Under the pieces are notes generated by a model that saw only the letters and a program-made list of their open reading frames with translations, ran no database searches and had not been told where the DNA came from. 49,119 nt of DNA from Acrocarpospora macrocephala (GTDB lineage Bacteria > Actinomycetota > Actinomycetes > Streptosporangiales > Streptosporangiaceae), in contig NZ_BLAE01000025.1 in assembly GCF_009687865.1 (NCBI RefSeq), forward strand, positions 1 to 49,119. Reading direction: 5' to 3'. Made by a program: the position numbers and the translations under genes. Of this stretch, positions 16,024 through 24,649 are shown piece by piece. Numbering within the stretch: position 1 is the first letter of the stretch; each line of letters begins with the position of its first letter.

Positions 16024-16806
16024 CTATATAGAGCGCTCTCCGACCCGGCGCATCACGCGGCATTCGCGCTCGTCCACCAGGGCGGTGACCGTCACCCCGA
16101 AATCGTCCAGGGCGCCGGGCAGTTCCACCGAGGCCAGGCCGGGGCGGGCCACCACCAGCGCGCCCCGGCTGAAGGCGAGGCTGGCCAGCAGCGCGAGCTC
16201 GGCGTCGGGACCGGGCGGCCAGGTGACCAGCACGACGTCGGAGCCGACCAGGCCGACGCCGTCGTCCAGCCGGTCCATCCCGTCCAGGAACGCCTCGTGG
16301 GTGAGCCGGTCCTCCTCAGTGAGCAGGACCGCGCCCGCGGTCGGGCAGATCCGGGGCAGCGGGACCGGTTCGAGGGCGAGCAGCGCGCCGAACTCGATCG
16401 TGTCCACCGCCGGGCCGAACGAGACCACCTGGCGCACCCGCGAATGATCGGCGGCCTCCACCGCGGCGGGCGCCAGCTTCTGGGTGGTGAACAGCAGCCG
16501 GGCGTCCCAGCGCAGCAGCGCCGCCGCGTCGGCCACGCAGAGCGGGAGCGCCACGCCGCCGGCCGCGATCACCGTGTGCAGCGCGGTCAGCTGGGTGGCC
16601 ACCCCGTCCACCAGCACGCCCGCGACCTGGCCGACGCTGGCCCCGCGCCGTACCAGCCCGGCCGCCGCCCCGACGACCGTGCTGGCGAGCGCGCGGTAGC
16701 TGAGCACCGCGCCGTCGCCCAGATCGACCAGCGCCGGACGATCCCCCCGCTCGTGCGCGCCACCGAACACCGCCTGAGTGACCAGCGGCTGAGTCGTCGA
16801 CTCCAT
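16024..16806 (-). CDS. Truncated AMP-binding (acyl-CoA ligase-like) protein
   Basis: A 260-residue protein that follows the start of acyl-CoA/4-coumarate-CoA ligases: RPALVDLGDGAVLSYRAL, GVLVDGVATQLTALHTVIAAGGVALPL, then LLFTTQKLAP and a VLLTEEDRLTHEAF segment. The AMP-binding P-loop (usually SGTTGxPKG) is missing where it should precede that segment, and the whole adenylate-forming second half and C-terminal lid are absent (full enzymes are 500 or more residues). Codon use looks normal and the frame is open, so it may be a maintained non-catalytic protein and not fresh debris. No partner gene is adjacent. Confidence 0.72.
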   Translation of the reverse strand: MESTTQPLVTQAVFGGAHERGDRPALVDLGDGAVLSYRALASTVVGAAAGLVRRGASVGQVAGVLVDGVATQLTALHTVIAAGGVALPLCVADAAALLRWDARLLFTTQKLAPAAVEAADHSRVRQVVSFGPAVDTIEFGALLALEPVPLPRICPTAGAVLLTEEDRLTHEAFLDGMDRLDDGVGLVGSDVVLVTWPPGPDAELALLASLAFSRGALVVARPGLASVELPGALDDFGVTVTALVDERECRVMRRVGERSI

Positions 16807-16887
16807 GTTCAGGACGGTACGGCCCGACGACCGGTTCGCGGATCCGCATATGTATGTAGTCGCATGTGTAAGCCGTCTCTCCGCTCA

Positions 16888-16970
16888 GGCGGACCCGGGC
16901 CCTGCGCGACCCAGGCCCGCGGCTTCTCTGTTCGGGCGGACCCGGGTCCTGCGCGACCCGGGCCCGCGGC
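16888..16970. repeat. Two 36-bp direct repeats in the 16807-17229 gap
   Basis: Copies at 16888-16923 and 16935-16970 begin GGCGGACCCGGG and end GGCCCGCGGC, with two differences in 36 bases and an 11-bp spacer. The 420-base gap around them holds no gene I can support. Confidence 0.8.
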
Positions 16971-17202
16971 CGCATGCCCCTCGGCCCGGGTCTCCACCCC
17001 TCCGAGGTGACCTCGACCGACTGGATGAGGCACGCGGCGTGTCCAGATGCCTCTGCCGGACCCCTTTGGCGGAAGGCATCCGCCTGCGTACCGGCCTGAG
17101 TTCGCTTCCCCCCTGCCGGTCACACCGCAAAACTAGGCGGCGAGCCCGGGCGGTCACATCCACACGAATGCCCACTCGACGGTGTATTCGCATCAGCCGA
17201 TC

Positions 17203-17237
17203 ATGTGTAGGTGCGCCCTTTTGAGAGGCCTACACAT
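17203..17237. repeat. Inverted repeat spanning the stop codon of the LuxR-type gene
   Basis: ATGTGTAGG (17203-17211) and CCTACACAT (17229-17237) are perfect complements around a 17-base loop. The stop codon lies in one arm. No T-run follows, so a terminator role is only possible. Confidence 0.5.
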
Positions 17238-19659
17238 CCGGGCGGGCATGCTCGACGACCCACGTCGCCACCTGGGTGCGTGAGGCGAAGCCGAGCTTGG
17301 CCAGAATGTTGGCGACGTGGCGGGCCACGGTGGCCTGGCTGATCACCAGTTCGTCGGCGATGGCCCGGTTGCTCAGGCCGCGGGCGATCAGCTCGGCGAT
17401 CTCCTGCTCGCGGGCGGTGAGCGTGCTCTGGGGGGTGAGCGCGGCGGGCTGGACCACCGGCCGGGCCGCCGGCATGGCCTCTTCCAGCGCCAGCCGGACC
17501 GCCTGGTCGAGGGTGAGGCCGAGCCCTTCGGCCCAGAGGGCGGCCACCGTGGCCTCGCCGAGCACGTCCCTGGCGGGCGCCAGCACGTTCTCCAGCCGGG
17601 AGCCGGCGGAACGACGCTGGGCGGAGGACGCGGCGGCCAGCAGGACCGCGCGGCGCGGGTCGCCCTCGCGGGCCGACAGCAGGGCGAAGCCGGCCAGCCG
17701 CCTGGCGGTCTCCATCCGCAGCCCGGCGTCCCGGCCGAGCCGCAGCGCCTCGTCGAAGCGGCGGCGGGCCTCCGCCAGGTCGCCGCTCTCCAGCGCCACC
17801 GTGCCGAGCCCGGCCAGGCAGCTGATCAGCGACTGCCGGGCGTCGAACCCGCGCAGCAGCTCCATGGCGCGGGTGAAGTGCCGGCGGGCGGCGGCCAGGT
17901 CGCCGCGCTTGCGGGCGGCCTGGGCCAGACCGGTCAGGCCGATCACCATGCCCAGGTGGTTGTCCAGCGCGGTGGTGAGCTCGACCACCCGCTCGCTGGC
18001 CCGCTGGGCCTCCCTGATCCTGCCCTGCCCCAGCGCCAGGAAGGCGCGGAAGCCGTGCGCCTCCGCCTCCAGCAGCCGCTCGCCGATCTCGACGCCGATG
18101 GTGACGGCCTGGTCGAGCCGCTTCTCCGGCGCGTCCGGGTCGTCCTGGTCGGTGACGGCCAGCACCATCAGGCCCAGCGCCTCCCCGCCCCGGTGACCGC
18201 CGCTCCGGCACAGCTCGACCCCGCGTGACGCCCGGCTCCTGGCCCCGGCCAGGTCGCCGGAGTTGACCGCCAGGTTGGCGGCCAGGAGCAGCGCCCGGCC
18301 GCGGGTGGCCGCGGGCAGCTCCGGGGAGGCGAGGGCGAGCAGCCGGTCCAGCCAGGAGATCATCTTGGTCTGGTACCGGCCCGCGCCGATCAGCGCCCAG
18401 CGCATCTCGACCAGGGCCTGGAGCATGGGATCGGTGTCACCGGCCGCGGCCGACCATTCGACCGCGCCGCGCAGATCCCCCTGGAGCCGCTCCAGCCGGT
18501 CCACCCGGCGTTTCAGGTCGGGCCAGGGCACGCCAAGGGTGGCGGTCTCCCAGTCCCTGCCGAGGTGACAGAAGTAGTCCCGGTGGCGGCGGCGCACGTC
18601 CTGCTCCTCGCCGGCCGCGTCGAGCTGCTCGGTCGCGTACTGCCGGATGGTGTCGAGCAGGCGGTAGCGGGCCTCACCGGCGAGCTCGCCGTCCACCACG
18701 ACCAGGGACTTGTCCACCAGGGCGGTCAGGTGGGCCAGCACGTCGTGCGGCGGCAGGCCGTCCCCGGAGCAGATCCGCTCGGCCATGTCGAGGGTCCAGC
18801 CCGCCCGGAACGCGGTGGCCCGGCGTAACAGCAGGCGTTCGGGGTCCGACAGCAGCCGGTAGCTCCAGTCCACCGTGGCCCGCAGGGTGCGCTGGCGCGG
18901 CGGCGCGGTCCTGTCCCCCGCCGCCAGCAGGTGGAACCGGTCCCCGAGCCGGGAGACGAGCTGCGGCATCGACAGCACCCGGGTCATCCCGGCGGCGAGT
19001 TCCAGGGCCAGCGGCAGGCCGTCCAGGTCGCGGCAGAGCCGGGCCACCACGGCGGCGTTTGCCTCGGTCAGCGCGAACCCGGGGGCAGCGGCGGCGGCCC
19101 TGGTCAAGAACAGCCGCCCGGCCTCCGAGTCGCACACGTCGGCCGGCTCCGGTGAGGCGGGCAACATCAGCGGCGGCACCCGCCAGACGGTCTCGCCGGG
19201 CACCCGCAGCGGCTCCCGGCTGGTGGCCAGCACCCGCACCTCGGGGCAGGCCTCGGTCAGCCGCCGGACCAGCCGCGCGCACTCCTCGACCACGGTCTCG
19301 CAGTTGTCCAGCAGGAGCAGCATCCTCCGCCCGGCCAGCACCTCGGCCACGGTGTCCCGCAGCGACCGGCGCGGCTCCCCCTCGACCCGCAGGATCGTGG
19401 CGGTCCTGCGGACCACCTCGTCCGGCGGGGTGCCCTCGGGGAACTCCACCAGCCAGGCGCCGTCCGGCAGATCGCCGGCGAGTTCGGCGGCGACCCGCAG
19501 GGCCAGCCTGCTCTTGCCGATCCCGCCCATGCCGCTCAGGGTCACCACCCGGGTGGCCGTGATCAGCTGGACCAGCTCCGCCACGTCGGGCTCACGGCCG
19601 ACGAAGGCGTTCGGCTCCAGCGGAAGATTTCCCACGTGCGCGTGCGAAGTCTGAGTCAT
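17230..19659 (-). CDS. NB-ARC ATPase/TPR/LuxR-type transcriptional regulator
   Basis: A large signal-integrating regulator of 809 residues. The AAA/NB-ARC ATPase lies at about 20-330 (Walker A GMGGIGKSRLA, Walker B RRMLLLLDNCETV, and TSREPLRVPGE sensor). A helical TPR-like middle follows (about 350-700). The LuxR helix-turn-helix is at the C-terminus (LTAREQEIAELIARGLSNRAI). The start is ATG 19659 after GAGGG; the open frame upstream is cysteine/arginine-rich and unlikely. It is divergent from an ABC exporter with 155 bp between starts, so the exporter is a possible target. The effector is unknown. Confidence 0.9.
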   Translation of the reverse strand: MTQTSHAHVGNLPLEPNAFVGREPDVAELVQLITATRVVTLSGMGGIGKSRLALRVAAELAGDLPDGAWLVEFPEGTPPDEVVRRTATILRVEGEPRRSLRDTVAEVLAGRRMLLLLDNCETVVEECARLVRRLTEACPEVRVLATSREPLRVPGETVWRVPPLMLPASPEPADVCDSEAGRLFLTRAAAAAPGFALTEANAAVVARLCRDLDGLPLALELAAGMTRVLSMPQLVSRLGDRFHLLAAGDRTAPPRQRTLRATVDWSYRLLSDPERLLLRRATAFRAGWTLDMAERICSGDGLPPHDVLAHLTALVDKSLVVVDGELAGEARYRLLDTIRQYATEQLDAAGEEQDVRRRHRDYFCHLGRDWETATLGVPWPDLKRRVDRLERLQGDLRGAVEWSAAAGDTDPMLQALVEMRWALIGAGRYQTKMISWLDRLLALASPELPAATRGRALLLAANLAVNSGDLAGARSRASRGVELCRSGGHRGGEALGLMVLAVTDQDDPDAPEKRLDQAVTIGVEIGERLLEAEAHGFRAFLALGQGRIREAQRASERVVELTTALDNHLGMVIGLTGLAQAARKRGDLAAARRHFTRAMELLRGFDARQSLISCLAGLGTVALESGDLAEARRRFDEALRLGRDAGLRMETARRLAGFALLSAREGDPRRAVLLAAASSAQRRSAGSRLENVLAPARDVLGEATVAALWAEGLGLTLDQAVRLALEEAMPAARPVVQPAALTPQSTLTAREQEIAELIARGLSNRAIADELVISQATVARHVANILAKLGFASRTQVATWVVEHARPDV

Positions 19660-19814
19660 CGGCCCTCGGGGTCGCCGGCTGCATCCGTCACAGGCAGTGT
19701 TACACCAACTACGGGAAGCTGCCCAGACGCAACCGAGTTTCATTCCTGGACCGCCACCAGGATCGGCCGTAAATGCCATGGCGAATTGTCAGTGGCGGCA
19801 GCCACACTGACGGC

Positions 19815-21752
19815 ATGGCCACCGCCCCCCTCGAAGAGAACCGGGAACGGGACCCCGAATCCGATCGGGATTCGGGGCCGGACGAGGGCAGGATAGACGA
19901 TCTGCCGGACTTCTCCGATCTGACCACCCACAACTGGCACGCCCACGACGACACCATGAGCGGCGTCGGATTCGTCACGATCGCCAGGCGACTGCCCGCG
20001 CTGATCGGGCAGGCGGTCCGGATGGCGTGGCAGGCCAGCCCGCGCGACACGGTCGCGACCGTGGTGCTCAACCTGCTCGCGGGCGTGTTCACCGCGTTCG
20101 GCCTGCTGGCCACCACCGGCGTGCTTGAGGCCCTGTTCACGGCGGGCCCCACCCCCGACCGGGTGCGCGCCGCGCTGCCCAGCCTGCTCCTGGTGGGCGT
20201 GGCGGCCGTGCTGCGCACGCTGCTCCAGGCGGGCGCCGGCTGGGCCCAGGCTCGCCTGGAACCCCAGGTCGACCGCATCGCCCAAGAACGGTTGTACGGG
20301 CTGACCAGCAAGGTCGAGCTGATCAGGTTCGACGACCCCGACTTCCACGACACGCTGCAGCGGGCCAGATCCCGCGGGGTGAGCTCGGCCGACATGGTGG
20401 TCGGCTCCGCCATCGACGTGCTGACCGCCGGGATCAGCCTGATCGCGGCGGGCGGCGTGCTCGGCGTGCTGCACCCGATCCTGCTGCCGCTGCTGGTGAT
20501 CGCGGTCCTGCCGGACGCGTGGGCCACCGTCCGCGCGGCCCGGATGCGCTACGCCACGATGTTGTCCCTGCTCCCCACCTACCGCCGCAAGTGGATCATC
20601 AGCGAGCTGCTGGCCGACCGGGACACCGCCGCCGAGGTGCGCTCCTTCACCATGCGGGGCTTCCTGCTGCGCGTCTACGACCTGGTCGCCAGGACCGAGC
20701 AGAACGTCATGGTCCAGCTGGCCCGGCGGCAGGCGGTGGCCCGGCTGGTCGGCGAGGCGCTCGGCGGCGCGGGCGCCGCGCTGGTCTACGTCGCGCTCGG
20801 CCTGCTGCTGGCCACCGGCGCGGTCCCGCTCGCCATCGCGGGCACGGCGGTGCTGGCCGTGCGCTCCGGCCAGGGCTCGCTCACCAACCTGCTCTACGCG
20901 GTCAACCGGCTCTACGAGAACGGCCTCTACTTCACCGACTTCATCGACTTCTGCGAGGCCAACGAGTCGGCGCCGGAAGCGGAGCGGGGACGGCCCCCGG
21001 CCGGGTTCGACCGGATCACCGTGGACGACGTCACCTTCACCTACCCGGGCAAGGACACCCCCGCGCTGGCCGGGGTGTCGATCCACATCGACCGGGGCGA
21101 GGTGGTCGCGCTGGTCGGCGAGAACGGCTCCGGCAAGACCACCCTGTCCAAGATCCTCGCGGGGTTGTACGCGCCGGCCGGCGGCCGGGTGCTCTGGGAC
21201 GGCACCGACCTGGCCGAGGTGGAACCGCACCTGCTCCGGAGCAACATCGCGGTGATCGCCCAGGACCACACCCGGTGGCCGCTGACCGCCCGGCACAACA
21301 TCACCATGGGCCTGGAGAAGGGCGAGGACGCGGTGGTCCGGGCAGCCGGGGTGGCCGGGGCGGACGAGGTGATCGCCGAACTGCCGAACGGCTACCAGAC
21401 CCTGCTGGACCGCAGGTTCAAGGACGGCCAGGAGCTGTCCGGCGGGCAGTGGCAGCGGATCGCGGTGGCCCGCGGCTTCTACCGGGACGCGCCGCTGCTG
21501 ATCTGCGACGAGCCGACCGCCGCCCTGGACGCCCGCGCCGAGCACGCCCTGTTCGACCGCATCCGGCAGCATTCGGACGGCCGGACCGTGCTGCTCATCA
21601 CCCACCGGCTGGCCAGCGTCCGGCACGCCGACCGGATCTACGTGCTGGACCACGGCCTCGTGGTCGAGCAGGGCACCCACGACGAGCTCGTCGGCGGGGA
21701 CGGCATATATGCGGATCTGTACAACCTGCAGGCCCGCGCCTACAGCCGCTGA
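19815..21752 (+). CDS. ABC exporter, fused membrane and ATPase domains
   Basis: A half-transporter of 645 residues, probably a homodimeric exporter of a lipid, peptide or drug. An acidic tail (1-40) is followed by about six membrane segments (about 70-370) and the ATPase: Walker A GENGSGKTTLSK, signature ELSGGQWQR, Walker B LLICDEPTAALDA and histidine of LLITHRLAS. The start is taken at ATG 19815 (MATAPLE); other in-frame ATGs lie at 19773 and 19956. It stands alone, divergent from the LuxR-type regulator and convergent with the penicillin-binding protein. The PEP/RiPP-exporter look of the ATPase would suit a peptide, but no precursor gene is adjacent. Confidence 0.9.
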   Translation: MATAPLEENRERDPESDRDSGPDEGRIDDLPDFSDLTTHNWHAHDDTMSGVGFVTIARRLPALIGQAVRMAWQASPRDTVATVVLNLLAGVFTAFGLLATTGVLEALFTAGPTPDRVRAALPSLLLVGVAAVLRTLLQAGAGWAQARLEPQVDRIAQERLYGLTSKVELIRFDDPDFHDTLQRARSRGVSSADMVVGSAIDVLTAGISLIAAGGVLGVLHPILLPLLVIAVLPDAWATVRAARMRYATMLSLLPTYRRKWIISELLADRDTAAEVRSFTMRGFLLRVYDLVARTEQNVMVQLARRQAVARLVGEALGGAGAALVYVALGLLLATGAVPLAIAGTAVLAVRSGQGSLTNLLYAVNRLYENGLYFTDFIDFCEANESAPEAERGRPPAGFDRITVDDVTFTYPGKDTPALAGVSIHIDRGEVVALVGENGSGKTTLSKILAGLYAPAGGRVLWDGTDLAEVEPHLLRSNIAVIAQDHTRWPLTARHNITMGLEKGEDAVVRAAGVAGADEVIAELPNGYQTLLDRRFKDGQELSGGQWQRIAVARGFYRDAPLLICDEPTAALDARAEHALFDRIRQHSDGRTVLLITHRLASVRHADRIYVLDHGLVVEQGTHDELVGGDGIYADLYNLQARAYSR

Positions 21753-21851
21753 CTATTCACCCCATAGACAGCCGCATGGGCGCGGCCCCGGGTCCGACCG
21801 CGATCAAGAAAGGCGAGGCGGCCAGGCCGGGCACCGACCAGCCGCGCTGTG

Positions 21852-23270
21852 CTACAGCAGGGCCTCGATGACCGCCTTGGCGATCGGGGCGGCCACCTCG
21901 CCGCCGAAGCCGCCGTGCTCGACCAGCACCCCGACCGCCACCCGGGGCCGCGAGGCGGGGGCGAAGGCGGTGAAGACCGCGTGGTCGGAGCCGTCGTTCT
22001 CGGCCGTGCCGGTCTTGGCGGCCACCTCGACGCCGGGGATGGCGGCGGCCGTACCGGTCCCGCCGGGCTGGGTGACGCTGACCATCATCTCGGTGAGCTG
22101 CTCGGCCACCCGCCCCGGCATGGTCTCGCGGTACTCCTCCGGATCGGTCATGCTCACCATCGTGCCGTCCGTCAGCCGGATCTCGTCCACCAGATAGGGT
22201 CGCATCAGCACCCCGTCGTTGGCCACCGCCGCCGAGATGAGCGCGAGTTCCAGCGGCGTCACCCGGTCGTCGAACTGGCCGATGGCCGACATCGCGGTCT
22301 GCGCCCGGTCCATGCGCTCCGGATACCGGCTGGCCACCACCGCGAGCGGCACGGTGAGGCTCTCGTCGCCGAACCCGAACGCGGTGGCCTGGCGGCGCAG
22401 CGCGTCCTGGCCGAGCACCAGGCCGAGCGTGGCGAACGCCGTGTTGCACGACATCTGGAAGGCCTGGGCCAGCGGCGGCGAGCCGTTCCCGCAGCCCCCG
22501 CCGCCCGCGTTGCCGAGGAAGACGCTGGTCCCGGGCAGCTTGAGCCGGGGCGGCGCGGTGATCGGGGTGCCCGGCGCGTACTTTCCGGAGTCCAGCGCCG
22601 CGGCGGCGGTGACCACCTTGAACGCGGAGCCCGGCGGGTAATTCTGGCTGGTCGCCCGGTTGAGCAGGGGTTTGGCCGGGTCGGCCTGCAGCTCCTTGTC
22701 GATCCTGGCCAGCTGCTCGGGGTCGAAGGTGGCGAAGTCATTCGGGTCGTACGCGGGAAAGGAGGTCATGGCCAGGATGGCGCCGGTGGCCGGGTCGACG
22801 GCCACGACCGCGCCGTGTTTACCGGTGGCGCGCAGGCCCTCGTAGGCGGCGCGCTGGGCGCGGGCGTCGAGGGTGAGCGTCACCGACGCGCCCCGGGCGG
22901 TGTCCTTGAGCAGGGTGCGGACCTTGACCCTAGGGTCGTTGCCGGACAGGGCCTGGTCCTCGGCCTGCTCGACGCCGGTGTCCCGGTAGAGCGAGACGAA
23001 GCCGGTGACCGCCGAATACAGCGGGCCTTCCGGATAGACGCGCTGGTAGCGGTACCGGCTGCGGACTTCCTTGCTGGTGGCGAGCACGGTGCCGTCGCGG
23101 AGCAGCAGGTCGCCCCGGGAGGTGTTGAACTTGGCGAGCATCACGCGCTGGTTGCGCACGTCCGCCTCCAGCGCGGCGACCTGGAAGATCTGGATGTAGC
23201 TGGCGTTCGCGAGCAGGGCGAACAGCATCGCCCCGCTGACGGCGGCGACCCGTCGCAGCGGGATGTTCAT
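21852..23270 (-). CDS. Class B penicillin-binding protein (PbpA/FtsI-like transpeptidase)
   Basis: Membrane-anchored D,D-transpeptidase that cross-links peptidoglycan. At 472 residues it has one N-terminal membrane segment (about 6-26), a dimerisation domain with SRGDLLLRDGTVLA, then the transpeptidase with SAFK (Ser215 as nucleophile), SCN and KTGTAE. All three active-site motifs are intact. I chose ATG 23270, so that the anchor starts a few residues in; an upstream in-frame ATG (23294) lacks a ribosome site. In many actinomycetes pbpA follows rodA/ftsW in the division-associated cluster. Here it is alone, so it is probably a paralogue. Spore or branching roles would be inference. Confidence 0.92.
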   Translation of the reverse strand: MNIPLRRVAAVSGAMLFALLANASYIQIFQVAALEADVRNQRVMLAKFNTSRGDLLLRDGTVLATSKEVRSRYRYQRVYPEGPLYSAVTGFVSLYRDTGVEQAEDQALSGNDPRVKVRTLLKDTARGASVTLTLDARAQRAAYEGLRATGKHGAVVAVDPATGAILAMTSFPAYDPNDFATFDPEQLARIDKELQADPAKPLLNRATSQNYPPGSAFKVVTAAAALDSGKYAPGTPITAPPRLKLPGTSVFLGNAGGGGCGNGSPPLAQAFQMSCNTAFATLGLVLGQDALRRQATAFGFGDESLTVPLAVVASRYPERMDRAQTAMSAIGQFDDRVTPLELALISAAVANDGVLMRPYLVDEIRLTDGTMVSMTDPEEYRETMPGRVAEQLTEMMVSVTQPGGTGTAAAIPGVEVAAKTGTAENDGSDHAVFTAFAPASRPRVAVGVLVEHGGFGGEVAAPIAKAVIEALL

Positions 23271-23351
23271 ACGTCTGGCGCGAGGTCCTGCCACACGTTC
23301 TGGTGTAACAGGCGGCCGGGAAAGCGCGTCCCCGCGCGGAGCAAAGCGCGG

Positions 23352-23729
23352 TTAGACGCCTTGCGGGATGGCCATCACGTCCTTGTAATACTGGATCTTG
23401 TGCTGGATCGCGCCCTGCCGCCGGCGCAGGGTGGCGATCTGCTGCTCGACGCCGTCGTCGTGGGCTTCGAGCAGTTCGATCCGATCGCGGATGGTGTGGT
23501 CGCCTTGCCGTACGAGCTCGGCGAAGCGGAGCATCTCGGCGATCGGCATGCCGGTGTCGCGCAGGCAGCGGATCATGTTCAGCCAGCCGACGTCACCGTC
23601 GGTGAAGCGGCGCTGCCCGGCGGCGTTGCGCCCGACGTTGCCGAGCAGCCCGATGCGCTCGTAGTAGCGGAGGGTGTCCAGGCTGAAGCCGGTCTCCTCG
23701 GAAACCTGCCCAGGTGTGAATACGGCCAT
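23352..23729 (-). CDS. MerR-family transcriptional regulator
   Basis: A 125-residue regulator. The winged helix-turn-helix is complete (FTPGQVSEETGFSLDTLRYYERIGLL) and a dimer coiled coil follows (about 80-118). No conserved metal-binding cysteines are present at the C-terminus: the only cysteine is in NMIRCLRD, as in aldehyde- or redox-sensing relatives such as AdhR/NmlR. It has its own MerR-type promoter with a 19-bp spacer at 23736-23766. A second box of the same kind faces the other way at 23795-23825 but no intact gene follows it. Confidence 0.92.
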   Translation of the reverse strand: MAVFTPGQVSEETGFSLDTLRYYERIGLLGNVGRNAAGQRRFTDGDVGWLNMIRCLRDTGMPIAEMLRFAELVRQGDHTIRDRIELLEAHDDGVEQQIATLRRRQGAIQHKIQYYKDVMAIPQGV

Positions 23730-23735
23730 ACTCCG

Positions 23736-23766
23736 ATCCTGGCACCTGGAGTGTGCTCCAGGTCAA
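23736..23766 (-). promoter_or_regulatory. MerR-type promoter/operator of the merR gene
   Basis: On the minus strand TTGACC (23766-23761), a 19-bp spacer and CAGGAT (23741-23736) enclose the palindrome ACCTGGAGTGTGCTCCAGGT (23744-23763 on the plus strand). The over-long 19-bp spacer is the hallmark of promoters that MerR proteins twist into activity. Confidence 0.82.
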
Positions 23767-23794
23767 GACGCCCACCTCGGCCGGGAATCCGGGC

Positions 23795-23825
23795 TTGCCC
23801 TGGAGCGCGCTCCAGCTCGCACAGT
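23795..23825 (+). promoter_or_regulatory. Second MerR-type promoter facing a lost gene
   Basis: TTGCCC (23795-23800), 19 bp, then CACAGT (23820-23825), enclosing the perfect palindrome CTGGAGCGCGCTCCAG (23800-23815). The -10 is poor compared with the CAGGAT of the merR side. An ATG at 23832 follows. Confidence 0.65.
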
Positions 23826-23831
23826 GGGCGC

Positions 23832-24029
23832 ATGACGAACTACCCAACTGTGCGTCCCGGCTGGTTCAGCACTCCCGCGCTGCTTCCACTCTGGGTCCGG
23901 GACGAGTACAGCACGCAGCCGCGCCGCGCTACCCGGCGAGATGGTCGGACAAGTAGCGGCGAACCAGCCGCTTACACTCCGCGATCAGTTCGGGGTCGCC
24001 GTCGGGATGCACGCGGAAAGCCAGCTTGA
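23832..24029 (+). pseudogene. Remnant of the divergent MerR target gene, possibly an aldo/keto reductase
   Basis: The frame from ATG 23832 begins MTNYPTV, which resembles the first residues of many aldo/keto reductases (MTNxPTVxLNxG from memory), the usual partner of MerR genes of this kind. After about seven residues the likeness ends. The frame then runs as arginine-rich sequence, overlaps the 3' end of the TetR gene and stops at 24029. Only the first few codons can be attributed; the rest is probably not coding. Confidence 0.3.
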
Positions 24030-24582
24030 GCACCGCGTCGGCGGCCTCCACGGCCACCACGAGGGCGCGGGCCAGCGCGTCGCTGCCGGGCGCACCGAGC
24101 AGGTCGATCACGAGGGCGCGCAGCCGGTCGGCGACGACGACGTTGTTCTCCAGGGCCGCGTCGAGCATGCGCTGGGTGCCGGGCAGCGCCGGACCGCCGG
24201 GAGCGGCCAGCACCTCGCCGAAGTCGACCACGCCGAAGCCGGGCATGGTGCGCTTCATCCGGATGAACTCGTCGATGCCCAGGTCGACGGCCTCGGTCCA
24301 GTCGCCGGGGGCGGTCGCGCCGAGCCGGGTCGCCATCCGGTTCAGGAACGCGTCCAGATTGCGCAGCGCGAGCGCCCGGACCAGGCCTTGCTTGTCCGGG
24401 AAGAACTGGTAGAAGGTGCCGATGGGAACCTCGGCACGCCGGGCGACCTCCTTGGTCGTGAGCGCCTCATACCCCACCTCGTCCAGGAGCAGGGCGCACT
24501 CGTCGAGCATGCGCTCGACGCGTTCCAGGCTGCGGCGCTGAGCCGGGCGACGACGCAGCGTCCCGGCGGCGGCGTTTGTCAT
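23929..24582 (-). CDS. TetR-family transcriptional regulator
   Basis: A 217-residue repressor-type protein. The helix-turn-helix is at about 35-70 (ALTTKEVARRAEVPIGTFYQFFPDK), followed by a helical ligand domain of normal size. It is divergent from the beta-glucosidase gene with 67 bp between starts; a small palindrome GAGTTGCACTC at 24624-24634 lies there and could be its site. The glucosidase is the obvious target. Ligand unknown. Confidence 0.92.
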   Translation of the reverse strand: MTNAAAGTLRRRPAQRRSLERVERMLDECALLLDEVGYEALTTKEVARRAEVPIGTFYQFFPDKQGLVRALALRNLDAFLNRMATRLGATAPGDWTEAVDLGIDEFIRMKRTMPGFGVVDFGEVLAAPGGPALPGTQRMLDAALENNVVVADRLRALVIDLLGAPGSDALARALVVAVEAADAVLKLAFRVHPDGDPELIAECKRLVRRYLSDHLAG

Positions 24583-24623
24583 TGCTCCATTCTCTACCTG
24601 TTCGATTGCGGTCGGGTTAACAT

Positions 24624-24634
24624 GAGTTGCACTC
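24624..24634. promoter_or_regulatory. Possible TetR operator before the beta-glucosidase gene
   Basis: GAGT-TGC-ACTC is a short perfect palindrome seven bases upstream of the glucosidase ribosome site GGAGG (24641-24645). The arms are only four bases, so the call is tentative. Confidence 0.35.
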
Positions 24635-24649
24635 GCATCAGGAGGCCCG

